DNA from: Brevundimonas sp. Leaf363
GTDB taxonomy: Bacteria > Pseudomonadota > Alphaproteobacteria > Caulobacterales > Caulobacteraceae
NCBI RefSeq assembly: GCF_001424025.1
Contig: NZ_LMPZ01000006.1
Span: 1-55,062, forward strand
Reading direction: 5' to 3'
DNA length: 55,062 nucleotides
The position numbers were made by a program, and so were the translations under genes. A model generated the notes under the pieces. It was not told the origin of the DNA, did no database searches, and saw only the letters and a list, made by a program, of their open reading frames with translations. Shown here one piece after another: positions 8,452 to 18,063 of this stretch (the stretch's first letter is position 1; the number at the start of each line of letters is the position of its first letter).

Positions 8452-11201
8452 GCCGCCCTCATCTCGATCGCCCCGCCGATGTCGGTCAGCAGGTCCTGGC
8501 CGGCGAACGCCGACAGGCCGCCGGTCGCCAGCGACTGGACGCCGAGGCTGAGCAGCGGCGTCTCGCGCCAGCGGTCCGCCTGCATCAGGGCGCGGGCGGT
8601 GCGGCGGGCCTGATCGCCCCGCGTGCTGGTGTCCGCCAGGATCAGGTCGAAGTCGCGCCCCTGGGCGTGCAGGGCCAGGGCCGCCTCGGGCGTCGCGGCG
8701 ACGTGCACGGCGTAGCCGGCGCGCATCAGCAGCGGCCGCACCATCAGCTGGGTGAACGGGCTGCCGTCCAGCACCAGCAGGCGGCCCGCCTCGCCAGCCG
8801 CCGGCGGCTCCGGCTCGCCCGTCACGCGGCGCCAGTAGAAATCGATGTCGATCAGCCCCGCCGCCTGGCCGTCCAGGATGACGCTGCCGATCACGCCCGG
8901 CGTCGCTGCGGGCAGGTCGGAGCGGACGGGCGCCTCGACGATGTCGACGATCTCCTGCACCAGCAGACCCAGGTGCAGGTCGCCGCGCGCGAAGACCAGC
9001 AGCGGCAGGCGGCCCTCGCCCATCATCCGCGCGGGCTCGCCGGCGGCGTCCAGCACCGGCATCAGACGCCCGCGATACTGGCTGACCGTACGGCCGTCGA
9101 CGGCTTCGACCTGCATCGGCGCCAGCTCCTCGATGCGCGAGACGCGGGCCAGGGGCGCGGCCTTCAGGGCGCCGTCGGCGGCGCGGAAGACCAGCAGGGG
9201 TTCGGTCGTCTCCGACGGCTCTGGCGCCGGGGCGACCGTCTCCTCCGATCGGTTCAGCAGGGCCCCGGCGCCGGCCTCCAGGGCCAGGCCCTTGAAGTCC
9301 AGGATCATTACGACCGCGCCGTCGCCCAGGATGGTCGCGCCGGAATAGACGCGCAGGGATCGCAGCAGGCTGGCCACCGGCTTGACCACGATCTCCTCGG
9401 TGTCGAACACCCGGTCGACGCGAACGCCGAACTGGAAGCCGCCGACGCGCGCCACGACGATGCAGGCGTCCCGAACCTCGTCCGCGCCGTCCAGCCGCAG
9501 CGCCTCGTTCAGCGACACCAGCGGCAGCAGACTGTCGCGCAGCCGCATGACCGGGGCGCCGTTCAGGGTCTCGATCCGCCGCGCGCCATCGCGGCTGTGC
9601 AGGCTGACCAGCTCGACGATTCCGGACTGCGGCAGGGCGAACCGCTCGCCCGCGCACTCCACGATCAGGGCGGAGACGATGCTGAGCGTCAGGGGGATGC
9701 GGATGGTGAAGCGCGTGCCGCGCCCGAGCGTGGACGCCAGGTCGATGGCGCCGCCGATCTGTTCGATGTTGGTGCGGACCACATCCATGCCGACGCCCCG
9801 GCCCGACACCGTCGTCACCGTCTCGGCGGTCGAGAAGCCGGGCGCGAAGATCAGCTGGCGCGCCTCCGCATCGTCCATCGTCGCCGCCTGGGCCGCCGCG
9901 ATCAGGCCGTTCGACACCGCCTTGTCCTTGATCCTCTGGACGTCCAGGCCGCGTCCGTCGTCGTTCATCTCGATCAGGATGGCGCCGCCCTCGTGCCGGG
10001 CCGACAGGGTGATGCGGCCGCCGGGCGGCTTGCCGAGCGAGACCCGCTCGTCCGGTCCCTCCAGCCCGTGGTCACAGGCGTTGCGGATCATGTGGGTCAG
10101 CGGATCCTTGATCAGCTCCATGACCTGGCGGTCCAGCTCGGTGTCCTGGCCGGTCAGGGTCAGGTCGATGCGCTTGCCCAGGTCCATCGCCAGGTCGCGC
10201 ACCAGTCTCGGCAGCTTGGCCCACGCGCCCGAGATCGGCTGCATGCGCGTGGTCATCACGCCCTCCTGCAGCTCGCTGGTGACCTGGTTCAGCCGGTGCA
10301 GGGGGGCGGCGAAGGGGCTGTCGGGCTGGTCCCGCAGGGCCTGGATCAGCTGGTTGCGGATCAGCACCAGCTCGCTGACCGTAGTCATCAGCGTCTCGAG
10401 CGTGTCGATGCCGACGCGGATGGTCTGAGCCCCGGCGGCGGGTTCGGCGATGCGGGGCGGGGGCTCGGCGACGGGAAGGGGCGCTGGGGCCCCAAGCAAA
10501 TCGGCGACGGCCGCCGGCTCGGCGTCCAGCGCGATCAGGGCCTGCGACAAGCCGGCCGCCAGGCGATCGCGGCCGGGACCGATCAGGTCGGGCACGGCGG
10601 CGCCCAGATCGGCCAGCCGGTCCTGTCGCGCCGCCTCGGTCAGCGCCCGGCATAGGCGACCCTGAAGCTGATCCAGCCCCTGCCCGGCCAGCGCCGCCGC
10701 CTGCACCGGATCGGCCAGCAGGCCCGGCAGCGCCATCTCGCAGGCGCAATCCAGCGTCGCCTCGCCGCCCAGGCGCTGCAGCAGGGAACGGCCGTCGACG
10801 ACGGGCGCCGGCTCGCTCGCGCCCGCGCCGTCGAACACCCGGTCCAGCCGCGCGATGAGGACGGCGTCGTCGCCCGCCGGTTCGGCGCCGCCCGCCGCCA
10901 GCGCCTCGACGATGGCGCGCACCACGTCGACGGCTTCGAGCACCGCCCCGACCGCCTGCGGCTCGACCGCCAGTTCGCCGTCGCGGAAGGCGCCGAGCAC
11001 GTTCTCGGCCGCGTGGGCCACGGCCTGAAGGCGCGAAAGGGCGAGGAAGCCGCTGGTCCCCTTGATGGAGTGGATCAGGCGGAAGATGTCGCCCAGAAGG
11101 GCCGGGTCGTCGGGGTTCTGTTCGAACGCCACCAGCTTGGCGTCGACGGCCTCGATCCCCTCGCGCGCCTCGGCCACGAACTCGACGATGGCCTCTTCCA
11201 A
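8448..11201 (-). CDS. cheA: Hybrid chemotaxis histidine kinase CheA with C-terminal receiver-like domain
   Basis: A 917-residue kinase with this domain order: HPt with phospho-acceptor H44 in RLIHSIKGTSGFL; a linker; a dimerisation helix pair from about 262 (VSELVLIRNQL); and an HATPase with N374 in THMIRNACDHGLE, NDDGRG at 413-418 and GRGVGMD at 467-473. CheW-like regulatory segments (about 505-770) and a C-terminal receiver-like domain (about 795-910) follow. The receiver has LVLDGSP where the usual acidic pair would be DD, a candidate phospho-acceptor in DLILADTS, and no obvious conserved Lys, so it may be a degenerate phosphate sink. I accept the TTG start at 11201 because AGGAG sits 8 bases upstream. 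Coupled by ATGA to cheW. No cheY is present in the cluster. Confidence 0.94.
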   Translation of the reverse strand: MEEAIVEFVAEAREGIEAVDAKLVAFEQNPDDPALLGDIFRLIHSIKGTSGFLALSRLQAVAHAAENVLGAFRDGELAVEPQAVGAVLEAVDVVRAIVEALAAGGAEPAGDDAVLIARLDRVFDGAGASEPAPVVDGRSLLQRLGGEATLDCACEMALPGLLADPVQAAALAGQGLDQLQGRLCRALTEAARQDRLADLGAAVPDLIGPGRDRLAAGLSQALIALDAEPAAVADLLGAPAPLPVAEPPPRIAEPAAGAQTIRVGIDTLETLMTTVSELVLIRNQLIQALRDQPDSPFAAPLHRLNQVTSELQEGVMTTRMQPISGAWAKLPRLVRDLAMDLGKRIDLTLTGQDTELDRQVMELIKDPLTHMIRNACDHGLEGPDERVSLGKPPGGRITLSARHEGGAILIEMNDDGRGLDVQRIKDKAVSNGLIAAAQAATMDDAEARQLIFAPGFSTAETVTTVSGRGVGMDVVRTNIEQIGGAIDLASTLGRGTRFTIRIPLTLSIVSALIVECAGERFALPQSGIVELVSLHSRDGARRIETLNGAPVMRLRDSLLPLVSLNEALRLDGADEVRDACIVVARVGGFQFGVRVDRVFDTEEIVVKPVASLLRSLRVYSGATILGDGAVVMILDFKGLALEAGAGALLNRSEETVAPAPEPSETTEPLLVFRAADGALKAAPLARVSRIEELAPMQVEAVDGRTVSQYRGRLMPVLDAAGEPARMMGEGRLPLLVFARGDLHLGLLVQEIVDIVEAPVRSDLPAATPGVIGSVILDGQAAGLIDIDFYWRRVTGEPEPPAAGEAGRLLVLDGSPFTQLMVRPLLMRAGYAVHVAATPEAALALHAQGRDFDLILADTSTRGDQARRTARALMQADRWRETPLLSLGVQSLATGGLSAFAGQDLLTDIGGAIEMRAA

Positions 11202-11342
11202 AGGGCGTGCTCCTGACCGCCACGACGCGCATCTGCGCCGTGCAGAACCTCAGTCATGCCCTTGAAGGTTGTATAATGCGTTAACCACAACCGGAGCGAA
11301 GTCGGGTGAACTGTCGGCTTTCGCCCTGCTAGCCCTGTGCGC

Positions 11343-11846
11343 TCAGCGCAGAGGCATGTAGCGGCAGGTGAAGTCGGGATCGGCGGTGAGCAGGGCCGGC
11401 GTCAGGTGGATGTGCAGACGTTCCTCGGCCGCCGCCTGGTCCAGAGCGAACGCCTGTTCAGCCTCATAGAGGTCGTCCCGGTGCGCGTCGCGCCAGCCGG
11501 CGGCCTGCTTGATGGCGCGCGTCTTGGCCGCCGGCAGGCTGTCGGCGACGACGAAGACGTTGCGATGCCGCTCGGTGAACTCGGCGCTGTCGTAGCCGCC
11601 CAGGTTGACGTAATAGAGCTTGTCCGCGCCTTCCGACGGTTCGGGTCGCAGGGACACCGCGTGACCGTCGGCATGGGTGATCTCGCTCCAGCAGTCGATG
11701 TGGAGCGAGCCCGGCCGCCCCCACCACTGCGCCTTCAGCGCCTCGTGCGTGGCCTCGATCGTCGGCGCGACGATGAAGCGGATGTCGTGGACCTCGATAT
11801 TGGCGCGTGGGTGCTCGCCGCCGATATAGATCGCGAACAGTTTCAT
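11343..11846 (-). CDS. DUF1543 domain-containing protein
   Basis: A 167-residue cytoplasmic protein starting MKLFAIYIGGEHPRANIEVHD, which I recognise as the DUF1543 family. Its conserved segment continues with RFIVAPTIEATHEALKAQWW and HIDCWSEI. It has no signal peptide, membrane helix or recognisable catalytic motif, and the function of the family is not known to me. It starts 12 bases after the stop of the FAD-binding protein gene in the same direction, suggesting co-transcription, and precedes cheA by 141 bases. Confidence 0.8.
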   Translation of the reverse strand: MKLFAIYIGGEHPRANIEVHDIRFIVAPTIEATHEALKAQWWGRPGSLHIDCWSEITHADGHAVSLRPEPSEGADKLYYVNLGGYDSAEFTERHRNVFVVADSLPAAKTRAIKQAAGWRDAHRDDLYEAEQAFALDQAAAEERLHIHLTPALLTADPDFTCRYMPLR

Positions 11847-11858
11847 GGTCAGGCTCGC

Positions 11859-13523
11859 CTAGGCAGCGGTTTGGAGCGCATCCGATACAGGCTTCATCGC
11901 CCCAAGCGCCAGCGCCAGACGGCGGCCGACGATCTCGCCCATCTCGTGCGAGCTGGTGATGCCCTGCACGAAGGGATGGCGACCCATGATGAAGGGCAGG
12001 CTGAGGCAGAACAGGCGATCTTCCGGCACGCCGTCGGCGATCGGATGGAAGACGTCGTCGATGACGATGCCGCGCGCGGCGTCCGGCGCGTCGCTGCTGC
12101 TCTCGTCGCGCACGATGCCCTGCTCCAGCAACGACAGAAAGGGGAACTGGATGGCGCCCAAGGGCCGCTGGCCCGTCGCCTCGATGAAGACGGGGAAATG
12201 CCGTGGGCGGTCGCCATGGATCAGCAGGACGCCGCCCTCGGGACGATGGGTGTCGATGCGGTAGTCGTCGCCCAAGGCCAGGATCTGCAGCACGCCGGCG
12301 CGCCGCAGCGCCAACATCCGCTCCACGGATTCATGCGGCACGGCGCCGTAGGCATCGACGAAAATCGGCTTGAGGTCGCGGTTAAAGCGCTGGAATTGAG
12401 GGCCGTCCAGGTGGGGCACGACGGCCGCCACGACCTCGTGCATACGCAGGATGGCGTCCCGCCAGGGCACCGTCACCTGAGCCGCGTGGTTGGCGCGGGC
12501 TTCCTCCAGATTGGCGGCCGCCCACTCAAAGGGATCGACCGCCGCGCGCTCGGCGAAATAGGCCTCGCTGAAGGTCTCCAGCGTGGCGTGCTCCAGGCCG
12601 GTAGCGGCGGCGTAGGCGGGATCGACCGCCATGAGCTCGCGCCGGAACAGGTCGAACACGTCGTCCAGCAGCGCCGCATCGGCCGCCGACGTCAGTCGCC
12701 CGATCGCCTCCGGCGTGCAGATATCCAGCGGCGCGTGCGGCAGCGGGAAGTAGTAGTCCGCTTCGGGCAGCAGGCCCTTGCGCGACATCATGGTGAGACG
12801 CAGCCTCTCGGTCCCGGGCGAGGCTTGATAGATCAGGGCGTCGTCCTGGCGGACGAAGGCGCCGTGCGCGCCGGCGATGGCCACAGCCGCGTCGATCGCG
12901 GTCAGCGACGAACCCCGGATGCCGATATCCGTCGCGGGCAGGCTCGCCAGGGTCGTCGCCGGCCAGGGGCTGAGGAAATAGCCGGGGCGCACCTCCTGCT
13001 GGGAGGGCCACTGGTGTCCGGTGGCCAGCACGACGTGGTCGAACAGCGCATGGCTCACGCCGCCGCCGCCCTGGGGCGACAGGGTCAGCCGCATGCCGTC
13101 CGCCGTATTGGCGGCGTCGACCACGCGACAACGGGTGCGGATATCGACCGTATTGCCCGCCTCGCGCGCCCTTCGCATCAGGGCGTCGAATTGGTCCTGG
13201 AAATAGCGCCCGAGCGCCACGCGGGGCACGAAGGCCCGATCGCTGATGTCCGCCGTCTGGACCCCCATGTCATGCAGGTCCGACGCGGTCTGATTGTGCA
13301 GCCAGGCCAGCAGGGTCTCGCCCAGCGGCGGGATCTCGACGCTGGCGATATTCGACAGCATGGCCGGGTCGTTCCAGCCAGGGCGATAGGGACTTCCAAG
13401 GCCGGCGGTCGGCTGGGCCTCGAACACGGTGATGCGCGCCCCGGACACGCCTTGGGCGAGCAGCGCGTTCAAGGTGTAGAGCGTGGTTGGGCCGGCGCCG
13501 ACAAAGGCGATCGAGGAAGTCAT
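11859..13523 (-). CDS. FAD/NAD(P)-binding protein (FAD-NAD(P)-binding, PF13454-like)
   Basis: A 554-residue flavoprotein-type oxidoreductase. The N-terminus MTSSIAFVGAGPTTLYTLNALL holds the dinucleotide-binding GxGxxxxY loop (about 7-13), followed by an FEAQPTAGLGSPYRPGWND segment typical of the FAD-NAD(P)-binding group. A second motif, ATGHQWPSQQ, near 160 and GIRGSSLTAIDAAVAIAGAHG, a second nucleotide-binding turn, support FAD plus NAD(P) binding. The substrate is unknown. I use ATG 13523; the frame extends 12 codons upstream without better signals. It is divergent from the manC fusion gene and probably shares a transcript with DUF1543. Confidence 0.82.
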   Translation of the reverse strand: MTSSIAFVGAGPTTLYTLNALLAQGVSGARITVFEAQPTAGLGSPYRPGWNDPAMLSNIASVEIPPLGETLLAWLHNQTASDLHDMGVQTADISDRAFVPRVALGRYFQDQFDALMRRAREAGNTVDIRTRCRVVDAANTADGMRLTLSPQGGGGVSHALFDHVVLATGHQWPSQQEVRPGYFLSPWPATTLASLPATDIGIRGSSLTAIDAAVAIAGAHGAFVRQDDALIYQASPGTERLRLTMMSRKGLLPEADYYFPLPHAPLDICTPEAIGRLTSAADAALLDDVFDLFRRELMAVDPAYAAATGLEHATLETFSEAYFAERAAVDPFEWAAANLEEARANHAAQVTVPWRDAILRMHEVVAAVVPHLDGPQFQRFNRDLKPIFVDAYGAVPHESVERMLALRRAGVLQILALGDDYRIDTHRPEGGVLLIHGDRPRHFPVFIEATGQRPLGAIQFPFLSLLEQGIVRDESSSDAPDAARGIVIDDVFHPIADGVPEDRLFCLSLPFIMGRHPFVQGITSSHEMGEIVGRRLALALGAMKPVSDALQTAA

Positions 13524-13639
13524 CGCGGCCTGAATGCCTGGCGGCGCGAAAGGCGCCAATTGCCGAGAGCCGACATATGGGCCGGCGCGGCGGCATTTGA
13601 AGACTTTCGGCCGGACGGCTTCTCTGGTCTGATCGGCCC

Positions 13640-15640
13640 ATGGGGCTCTATCCGGTGATCATGTGCGGGGGCGCGGGGACGCGGTTGTGGCCCGCGTCGC
13701 GCCCGTCGCGGCCCAAACAGTTCATTCCCTTGTCCGGCAACCGTTCGTTGTTTCAGGAGACGGCGCTGCGGGTCGCTCCGCTGGCCGAGGACGGCGGGCG
13801 GCTGATCGTCGTGGGAGGCAAGGCGCACCGGCAGGCGATCCTGGACCAGCTGGCCGAGATCGGGATCGAGGCGCAGGTTCTGCTGGAGCCCGAACCTCGC
13901 GACAGCGCCGCCGCCATGGCCGCCGCCGCCGCCTGGACCGAGGCGCGGGACGCGGCGGGCGTGAACGTCTTCGTCGCCTCGGATCACCACATCCCGGATC
14001 ACGAGGGCTTCCGCGCCGCCGTGACGCGCGGCGCCGAAGCCGCGGCCGACGGACGGATCGTGACGCTGGGCGTGCGACCGACCGAACCGTCGTCGGCCTA
14101 TGGCTATATCGCCCCGGAGGGGACCGACCTGTCGCCGGTCGCCGCCTTCGTCGAAAAGCCGGACCGGGCCGCGGCCGAGCGTTACATCGCGGGCGGCTAC
14201 CTGTGGAACAGCGGCAACTTCATCGCGCGCGCGAATGTCCTGCTGAGCGAATTGCGGGCGGAGGCGCCGGCGGTGGAGGCGGCGGCGCGGGCCAGCCTGC
14301 CGGACGACGGGGCTGTGGTCGCCGATCTGGGCCCCGGCTTCCTGGCCGCCCCCAAGATCTCCATCGACTACGCCGTGATGGAGAAGACGACGCGGGCGTC
14401 GGTGTTGGCGGTCGATTTCGCCTGGTCTGACCTGGGCGCCTGGGACGCGGTGGCCGCGACGGGAGAGGGCGACCTGGGCGCCTTCGTCTTCGAGGACGCG
14501 GAGGGGTGCATGGCGCGCGCCTGCGACGGGGTCATGGTCGCCGCCATCGGCGTGCGGAACCTGGCCATCGTGGTCGAACGCGACGCCGTCCTGGTGTGCG
14601 ACCTGTCGCGCAGCCAGGACGTCAAGAAGGTGGTCGAGCGGCTGAAGCTGGCCTCGCCGCTGCATCTGGATTTCCAGGACGCCCGGGCCGAGAGCCTGAC
14701 GGTCGGCGCCGAGCGGCTGGCGCGGTGGCTGCGCCTGCGAGCCCTGCCGCTGTGGTCCGAACTGGTGTGGAGCGCGAGCGAGGGGTTCGCCGAGGGGCTG
14801 ACGCTGGACGGCCGGCGGTCCCCGGCGCCGGCGCGGCCAGGCAGCCTGGCGCGGCTGGCGCGCGCCTTCGCGGAGGCCGGCGACCTGGGCTGGGGCGGGC
14901 CGTGGAACGCGCGACTGGCGGCGGCGATCACCGCCTCCGGCGGTGCGGGAGCCGGCGACCTGCGCGACCAGGCGGACCGGATGATCGCCCTGATGCAGAC
15001 CAGGGCCGCCGCGCCGTCCGAGGCGGCCGGTCTGATCGCACGCGCGGCCGGCATGGATCGTCATCCGGTCGACAGCGGGCGACTGGCGGACCTTGGGCTG
15101 TTCGCCATCGAGCGCGGCGCGGCCGAACCACCCGCACTGTCGCAGGTCATGGCGGCGTCGGAGGGTGATTACGCCACCGGGCGTCTGTTTGACTGGGCGT
15201 GGTTGCGCGCGCGCGAGGCGAGCCTGCTGCGTCGGCCCGACGCGGGCGCTCTGGCGGCGGCCCTGTACCGGCGCGGCCTGGACGCGGTCGATCCGAGGCG
15301 CGGTCTGGCGCTGGAGGCGGCCGCGCCGGGTCGGGCCCAGAACCGCCGCGCCCGCCTGCGCACACAGGCGCACTGGCTGCGCGCCGCCCTGGCTTTGGCC
15401 GAGCTGACGGAGGGGCCCGAGCGCGCGCGCTATGTCGCCGACGCCGGCCGCGCCCTGACGGCCCTGTGGCGGTTCCTGAACGACGACGGCCTGTGGTTCG
15501 AGACGGTGCTGGAGGACGGCCAGCCCATCGAAGAGGTCGCCTCGGCCGCCGCCCTGGGCGACATCCTGGGCGCCCTGCGCCAGATGCACCGGTCAGCCGC
15601 GATCTGCTTCCCCGGCGGGGTGGCGCCCGGTCTGGCCTAG
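13640..15640 (+). CDS. manC: Mannose-1-phosphate guanylyltransferase fused to an AGE-type (N-acylglucosamine 2-epimerase-like) domain
   Basis: A 666-residue two-domain protein. Residues 1 to about 340 are GDP-mannose pyrophosphorylase: MCGGAGTRLWPASR with PKQFIPL, LEPEPRDSAAAMA, VASDHHI, a VEKPDRAAAERYI segment and GYLWNSGNF. Residues about 350-666 look like an alpha/alpha-barrel AGE family domain (LPLWSELVWSASEGFAEG, GDLGWGG, ATGRLFDWAWL, QNRRARLRTQAHWL). The usual ManC partner at this position is a cupin phosphomannose isomerase, which is missing. In active AGE enzymes the segment near 500 normally carries a catalytic His in a PGHxxEW motif; here it reads TGRLFDW. The terminal catalytic His segment also seems absent. 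Probably supplies GDP-mannose to gmd and fcl, which lie just downstream on the other strand. Confidence 0.9.
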   Translation: MGLYPVIMCGGAGTRLWPASRPSRPKQFIPLSGNRSLFQETALRVAPLAEDGGRLIVVGGKAHRQAILDQLAEIGIEAQVLLEPEPRDSAAAMAAAAAWTEARDAAGVNVFVASDHHIPDHEGFRAAVTRGAEAAADGRIVTLGVRPTEPSSAYGYIAPEGTDLSPVAAFVEKPDRAAAERYIAGGYLWNSGNFIARANVLLSELRAEAPAVEAAARASLPDDGAVVADLGPGFLAAPKISIDYAVMEKTTRASVLAVDFAWSDLGAWDAVAATGEGDLGAFVFEDAEGCMARACDGVMVAAIGVRNLAIVVERDAVLVCDLSRSQDVKKVVERLKLASPLHLDFQDARAESLTVGAERLARWLRLRALPLWSELVWSASEGFAEGLTLDGRRSPAPARPGSLARLARAFAEAGDLGWGGPWNARLAAAITASGGAGAGDLRDQADRMIALMQTRAAAPSEAAGLIARAAGMDRHPVDSGRLADLGLFAIERGAAEPPALSQVMAASEGDYATGRLFDWAWLRAREASLLRRPDAGALAAALYRRGLDAVDPRRGLALEAAAPGRAQNRRARLRTQAHWLRAALALAELTEGPERARYVADAGRALTALWRFLNDDGLWFETVLEDGQPIEEVASAAALGDILGALRQMHRSAAICFPGGVAPGLA

Positions 15641-15662
15641 AAGATCAGGCGGACGCGATCCG

Positions 15663-16613
15663 TCAGAAGTGCTCGCGATAGACGGAGGCGATCCCGGCTC
15701 TCAGTTCGACGGCCGACGTCCAGCCGAGCGCCCTCAGACGATCGCCGCTCATCAGCTTGCGCATCGTACCGTCCGGCTTCGACGTATCCGTGCGGATTTC
15801 GCCCTCGAAGCCCACGACATCGCACACCAGACGGGCCAGATCGCCGATGGCGATGTCCTCGCCGGATCCGACGTTGACGTGCTCGAAGTCGGAATACCGC
15901 TGCATCAGGAACACGCACGCATCCGCGCAGTCGTCCGCGTGCAGGAACTCGCGCCGCGGCGTGCCCGTGCCCCAGATGGTGATATGGTCGGCGCCCGTCG
16001 CCTTGGCCTCATGCGCCTTGCGGATCAGGGCCGGCAGGACGTGGCTGGAGTTCAGGTCGAAGTTGTCGCCGGGCCCGTAAAGGTTGGTCGGCATGGCGCT
16101 GACGAAGTCGCAGCCGTGCTGCTTGCGGTACGCCTGGGCCAGCTTGATGCCGGCGATCTTGGCGATGGCGTACCACTCGTTGGTGGGCTCCAGCGGGCCG
16201 GTCAGCAGGGCGTCTTCCGGGATCGGCTGGGGCGCTTCCTTCGGATAGATGCAGCTGGAGCCCAGGAACAGCATCTTGCCGACGCCGTGCCGGTACGCCG
16301 CCTCGGTGACGTTCGCGGCGATCATCAGGTTGTCGTAGAGGAAGTCGGCCGGATATGTGTCGTTGGCCAGGATGCCGCCGACCTTGGCCGCCGCCATGAA
16401 GATGGCGTCCGGCTTCTTGTCGCCGACGAAGGCCAGGACCGCCGCCGGATCCTTCAGATCGACCTCGGCGCGGGTGGCGGTGATGATTTCGCAGTCCTCG
16501 GAGGCCAGCCGGCGCACGATGGCCGAGCCGACCATGCCGCGGTGACCGGCGACCCAGACGCGCTTGCCGGCGAGCGGGAAGATCACCGGCGCGATGGCCG
16601 CCTCATTCGCCAT
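15663..16613 (-). CDS. fcl: GDP-L-fucose synthase
   Basis: NADPH-dependent epimerase-reductase converting GDP-4-keto-6-deoxymannose to GDP-L-fucose. The 316-residue protein has the Rossmann loop [33 protein letters not shown] (catalytic Ser and Cys region), and the Tyr-xxx-Lys pair in WYAIAKIAG. The segments [13 protein letters not shown] and [13 protein letters not shown] also match. It overlaps gmd by 11 bases and is read after it. A cattle-like fusion or truncation is not seen; length is normal. Confidence 0.96.
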   Translation of the reverse strand: MANEAAIAPVIFPLAGKRVWVAGHRGMVGSAIVRRLASEDCEIITATRAEVDLKDPAAVLAFVGDKKPDAIFMAAAKVGGILANDTYPADFLYDNLMIAANVTEAAYRHGVGKMLFLGSSCIYPKEAPQPIPEDALLTGPLEPTNEWYAIAKIAGIKLAQAYRKQHGCDFVSAMPTNLYGPGDNFDLNSSHVLPALIRKAHEAKATGADHITIWGTGTPRREFLHADDCADACVFLMQRYSDFEHVNVGSGEDIAIGDLARLVCDVVGFEGEIRTDTSKPDGTMRKLMSGDRLRALGWTSAVELRAGIASVYREHF

Positions 16614-17679
16614 TGCCCCGCTGCTCCCGCGCCACGACGACCAGATCCGCCGCCACCATCTCGGCGCACAGGGCCTGCCACTTGGTCTCGTGGGTCCAGC
16701 CGAGCTTCTTCTTCGCCTTGGACGGGTCGCCGATCAGCAGGTCGACCTCGGTGGGGCGGAAGTAGCGGGGGTCGATCTCGACATAGACGCGGCCGGTCTC
16801 AGTACAGACGCCCTTCTCGTCGACGCCTGTACCTTCCCAGCGCAGGGAGATGTCGACGTTCCTGAAGGCCTCCGTGACGAAATCGCGGATGATGGTCGTC
16901 TCACCGGTCGCCAGGACGTAGTCGTCCGGCTGGTCCTGCTGCAGCATCAGCCACATGCCGCGGACGTATTCCTTGGCATGGCCCCAGTCGCGTTTGGCGT
17001 CGATGTTCCCCAGGAACAAGGTCTGCTGATAGCCCAGCTTGATGGCGGCGGCGGCGCGCGTGATCTTGCGGGTCACGAAGGTCTCGCCGCGCAGCGGGCT
17101 CTCGTGGTTGAACAGGATGCCGTTCGAGGCATGGATGCCGTAGGCCTCGCGGTAGTTCACCACGATCCAGAAGCCGTACATCTTGGCCACGGCATAGGGG
17201 CTGCGCGGATAGAAGGGCGTCGTCTCCGACTGCGGCACTTCCTGCACCTTGCCGTACAGCTCCGATGTCGAGGCCTGATAGAAGCGGGTCTTCTTCTCCA
17301 GCCCCAGGATACGGATCGCCTCCAGAATGCGCAGGGTGCCGATGCCGTCGGCGTTGGCGGTGTATTCCGGCGTGCCGAACGACACCTGGACGTGGCTCAT
17401 GGCGGCCAGGTTGTAGATCTCGTCCGGCTGGGTCTCCTGGACGATGCGGATCAGATTGGTCGAGTCGGTCAGGTCGCCGTAGTGCAGGACGAACTTGGGG
17501 TTGGCCTCGTGCGGGTCCTGATAGATGTGGTCGATGCGGCCGGTGTTGAACGACGACGACCGGCGCTTCACGCCGTGGACCGTATAGCCCTTTTCCAGCA
17601 GCAGGTCGGCGAGATACGCCCCGTCCTGACCCGTCACGCCCGTGATCAGCGCGACCTTGCCCTTGCCTTCGTTCGCCAT
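16603..17679 (-). CDS. gmd: GDP-mannose 4,6-dehydratase
   Basis: NAD(P)-dependent dehydration of GDP-mannose to GDP-4-keto-6-deoxy-mannose, the branch point to GDP-fucose, GDP-rhamnose and GDP-perosamine. The 358-residue protein shows [33 protein letters not shown], the catalytic Thr/Glu segment in [12 protein letters not shown], the Tyr-xxx-Lys pair in [10 protein letters not shown], and [17 protein letters not shown]. No odd residue is visible. The adjoining fcl indicates the product here goes to GDP-L-fucose. Translation of fcl is coupled by the 11-base overlap. Confidence 0.97.
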   Translation of the reverse strand: MANEGKGKVALITGVTGQDGAYLADLLLEKGYTVHGVKRRSSSFNTGRIDHIYQDPHEANPKFVLHYGDLTDSTNLIRIVQETQPDEIYNLAAMSHVQVSFGTPEYTANADGIGTLRILEAIRILGLEKKTRFYQASTSELYGKVQEVPQSETTPFYPRSPYAVAKMYGFWIVVNYREAYGIHASNGILFNHESPLRGETFVTRKITRAAAAIKLGYQQTLFLGNIDAKRDWGHAKEYVRGMWLMLQQDQPDDYVLATGETTIIRDFVTEAFRNVDISLRWEGTGVDEKGVCTETGRVYVEIDPRYFRPTEVDLLIGDPSKAKKKLGWTHETKWQALCAEMVAADLVVVAREQRGNGE

Positions 17680-17798
17680 TGTTCCCCCGCTTCCCGATCC
17701 AGCGCGCCCGTCTTAGCGGCTCGCAAACGGTCCCGTCATCATGAAACGCCACAACAGCTCGCGCCGCATCGGCGCAGGCTCAGACGGTGGAGAGGAGA

Positions 17799-17873
17799 TG
17801 GTGGACGCGACAGGGATTGAACCTGTGACCCCCTCGATGTCAACGAGGTGCTCTCCCGCTGAGCTACGCATCC
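17799..17873 (-). tRNA. tRNA-Val (anticodon GAC)
   Basis: On the minus strand the sequence folds as a 75-nt tRNA. The acceptor stem pairs GGATGCG with CGCGTCC (one G-U), the D arm is GCTC/GAGC, and the anticodon arm is CCTCG-TTGACAT-CGAGG with anticodon GAC (valine). The T arm is ACAGG-TTCAATC-CCTGT, with discriminator A and an encoded CCA (complement of 17799-17801). It stands alone between gmd and a gene of unknown function. Confidence 0.96.
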
Positions 17874-17917
17874 GCCAAGGCGACGACTCCGGCATCCGAA
17901 GGTCGGGAAGGGCGGTC

Positions 17918-17945
17918 GTATAGCGGGGGCGGGCTGCGGTATCAA
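17918..17945 (-). promoter_or_regulatory. Putative promoter of tRNA-Val
   Basis: On the minus strand TTGATA (complement of 17940-17945) and CTATAC (complement of 17918-17923) are separated by 16 bases, a good housekeeping sigma match. It lies about 45 bases upstream of the mature tRNA 5' end, leaving a short leader. Confidence 0.5.
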
Positions 17946-18063
17946 GCGTCTCTTTGGAATGATGGGTGGGGGACGTCCGGCTGCGTGATCGCGGCGGTGG
18001 CGCCGGGCGGTGCCGGCGGTTAGGGATGACGACATTACCCAGCCTTGGGGGAGGCCGCCGATA

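Noticed and set aside
8667..10655. 662-codon plus-strand frame opposite cheA
   Set aside because: Low-complexity antisense shadow; cheA motifs are intact on minus.
11265..11290. CtrA-type site upstream of cheA (TTAA-N7-TACA)
   Set aside because: Second half-site departs from TTAA and no other CtrA element is nearby.
17741..17923. Plus-strand frame with an ATGIEPVTP-like peptide
   Set aside because: It is the antisense of tRNA-Val(GAC); this peptide is a known annotation artefact of tRNA complements.
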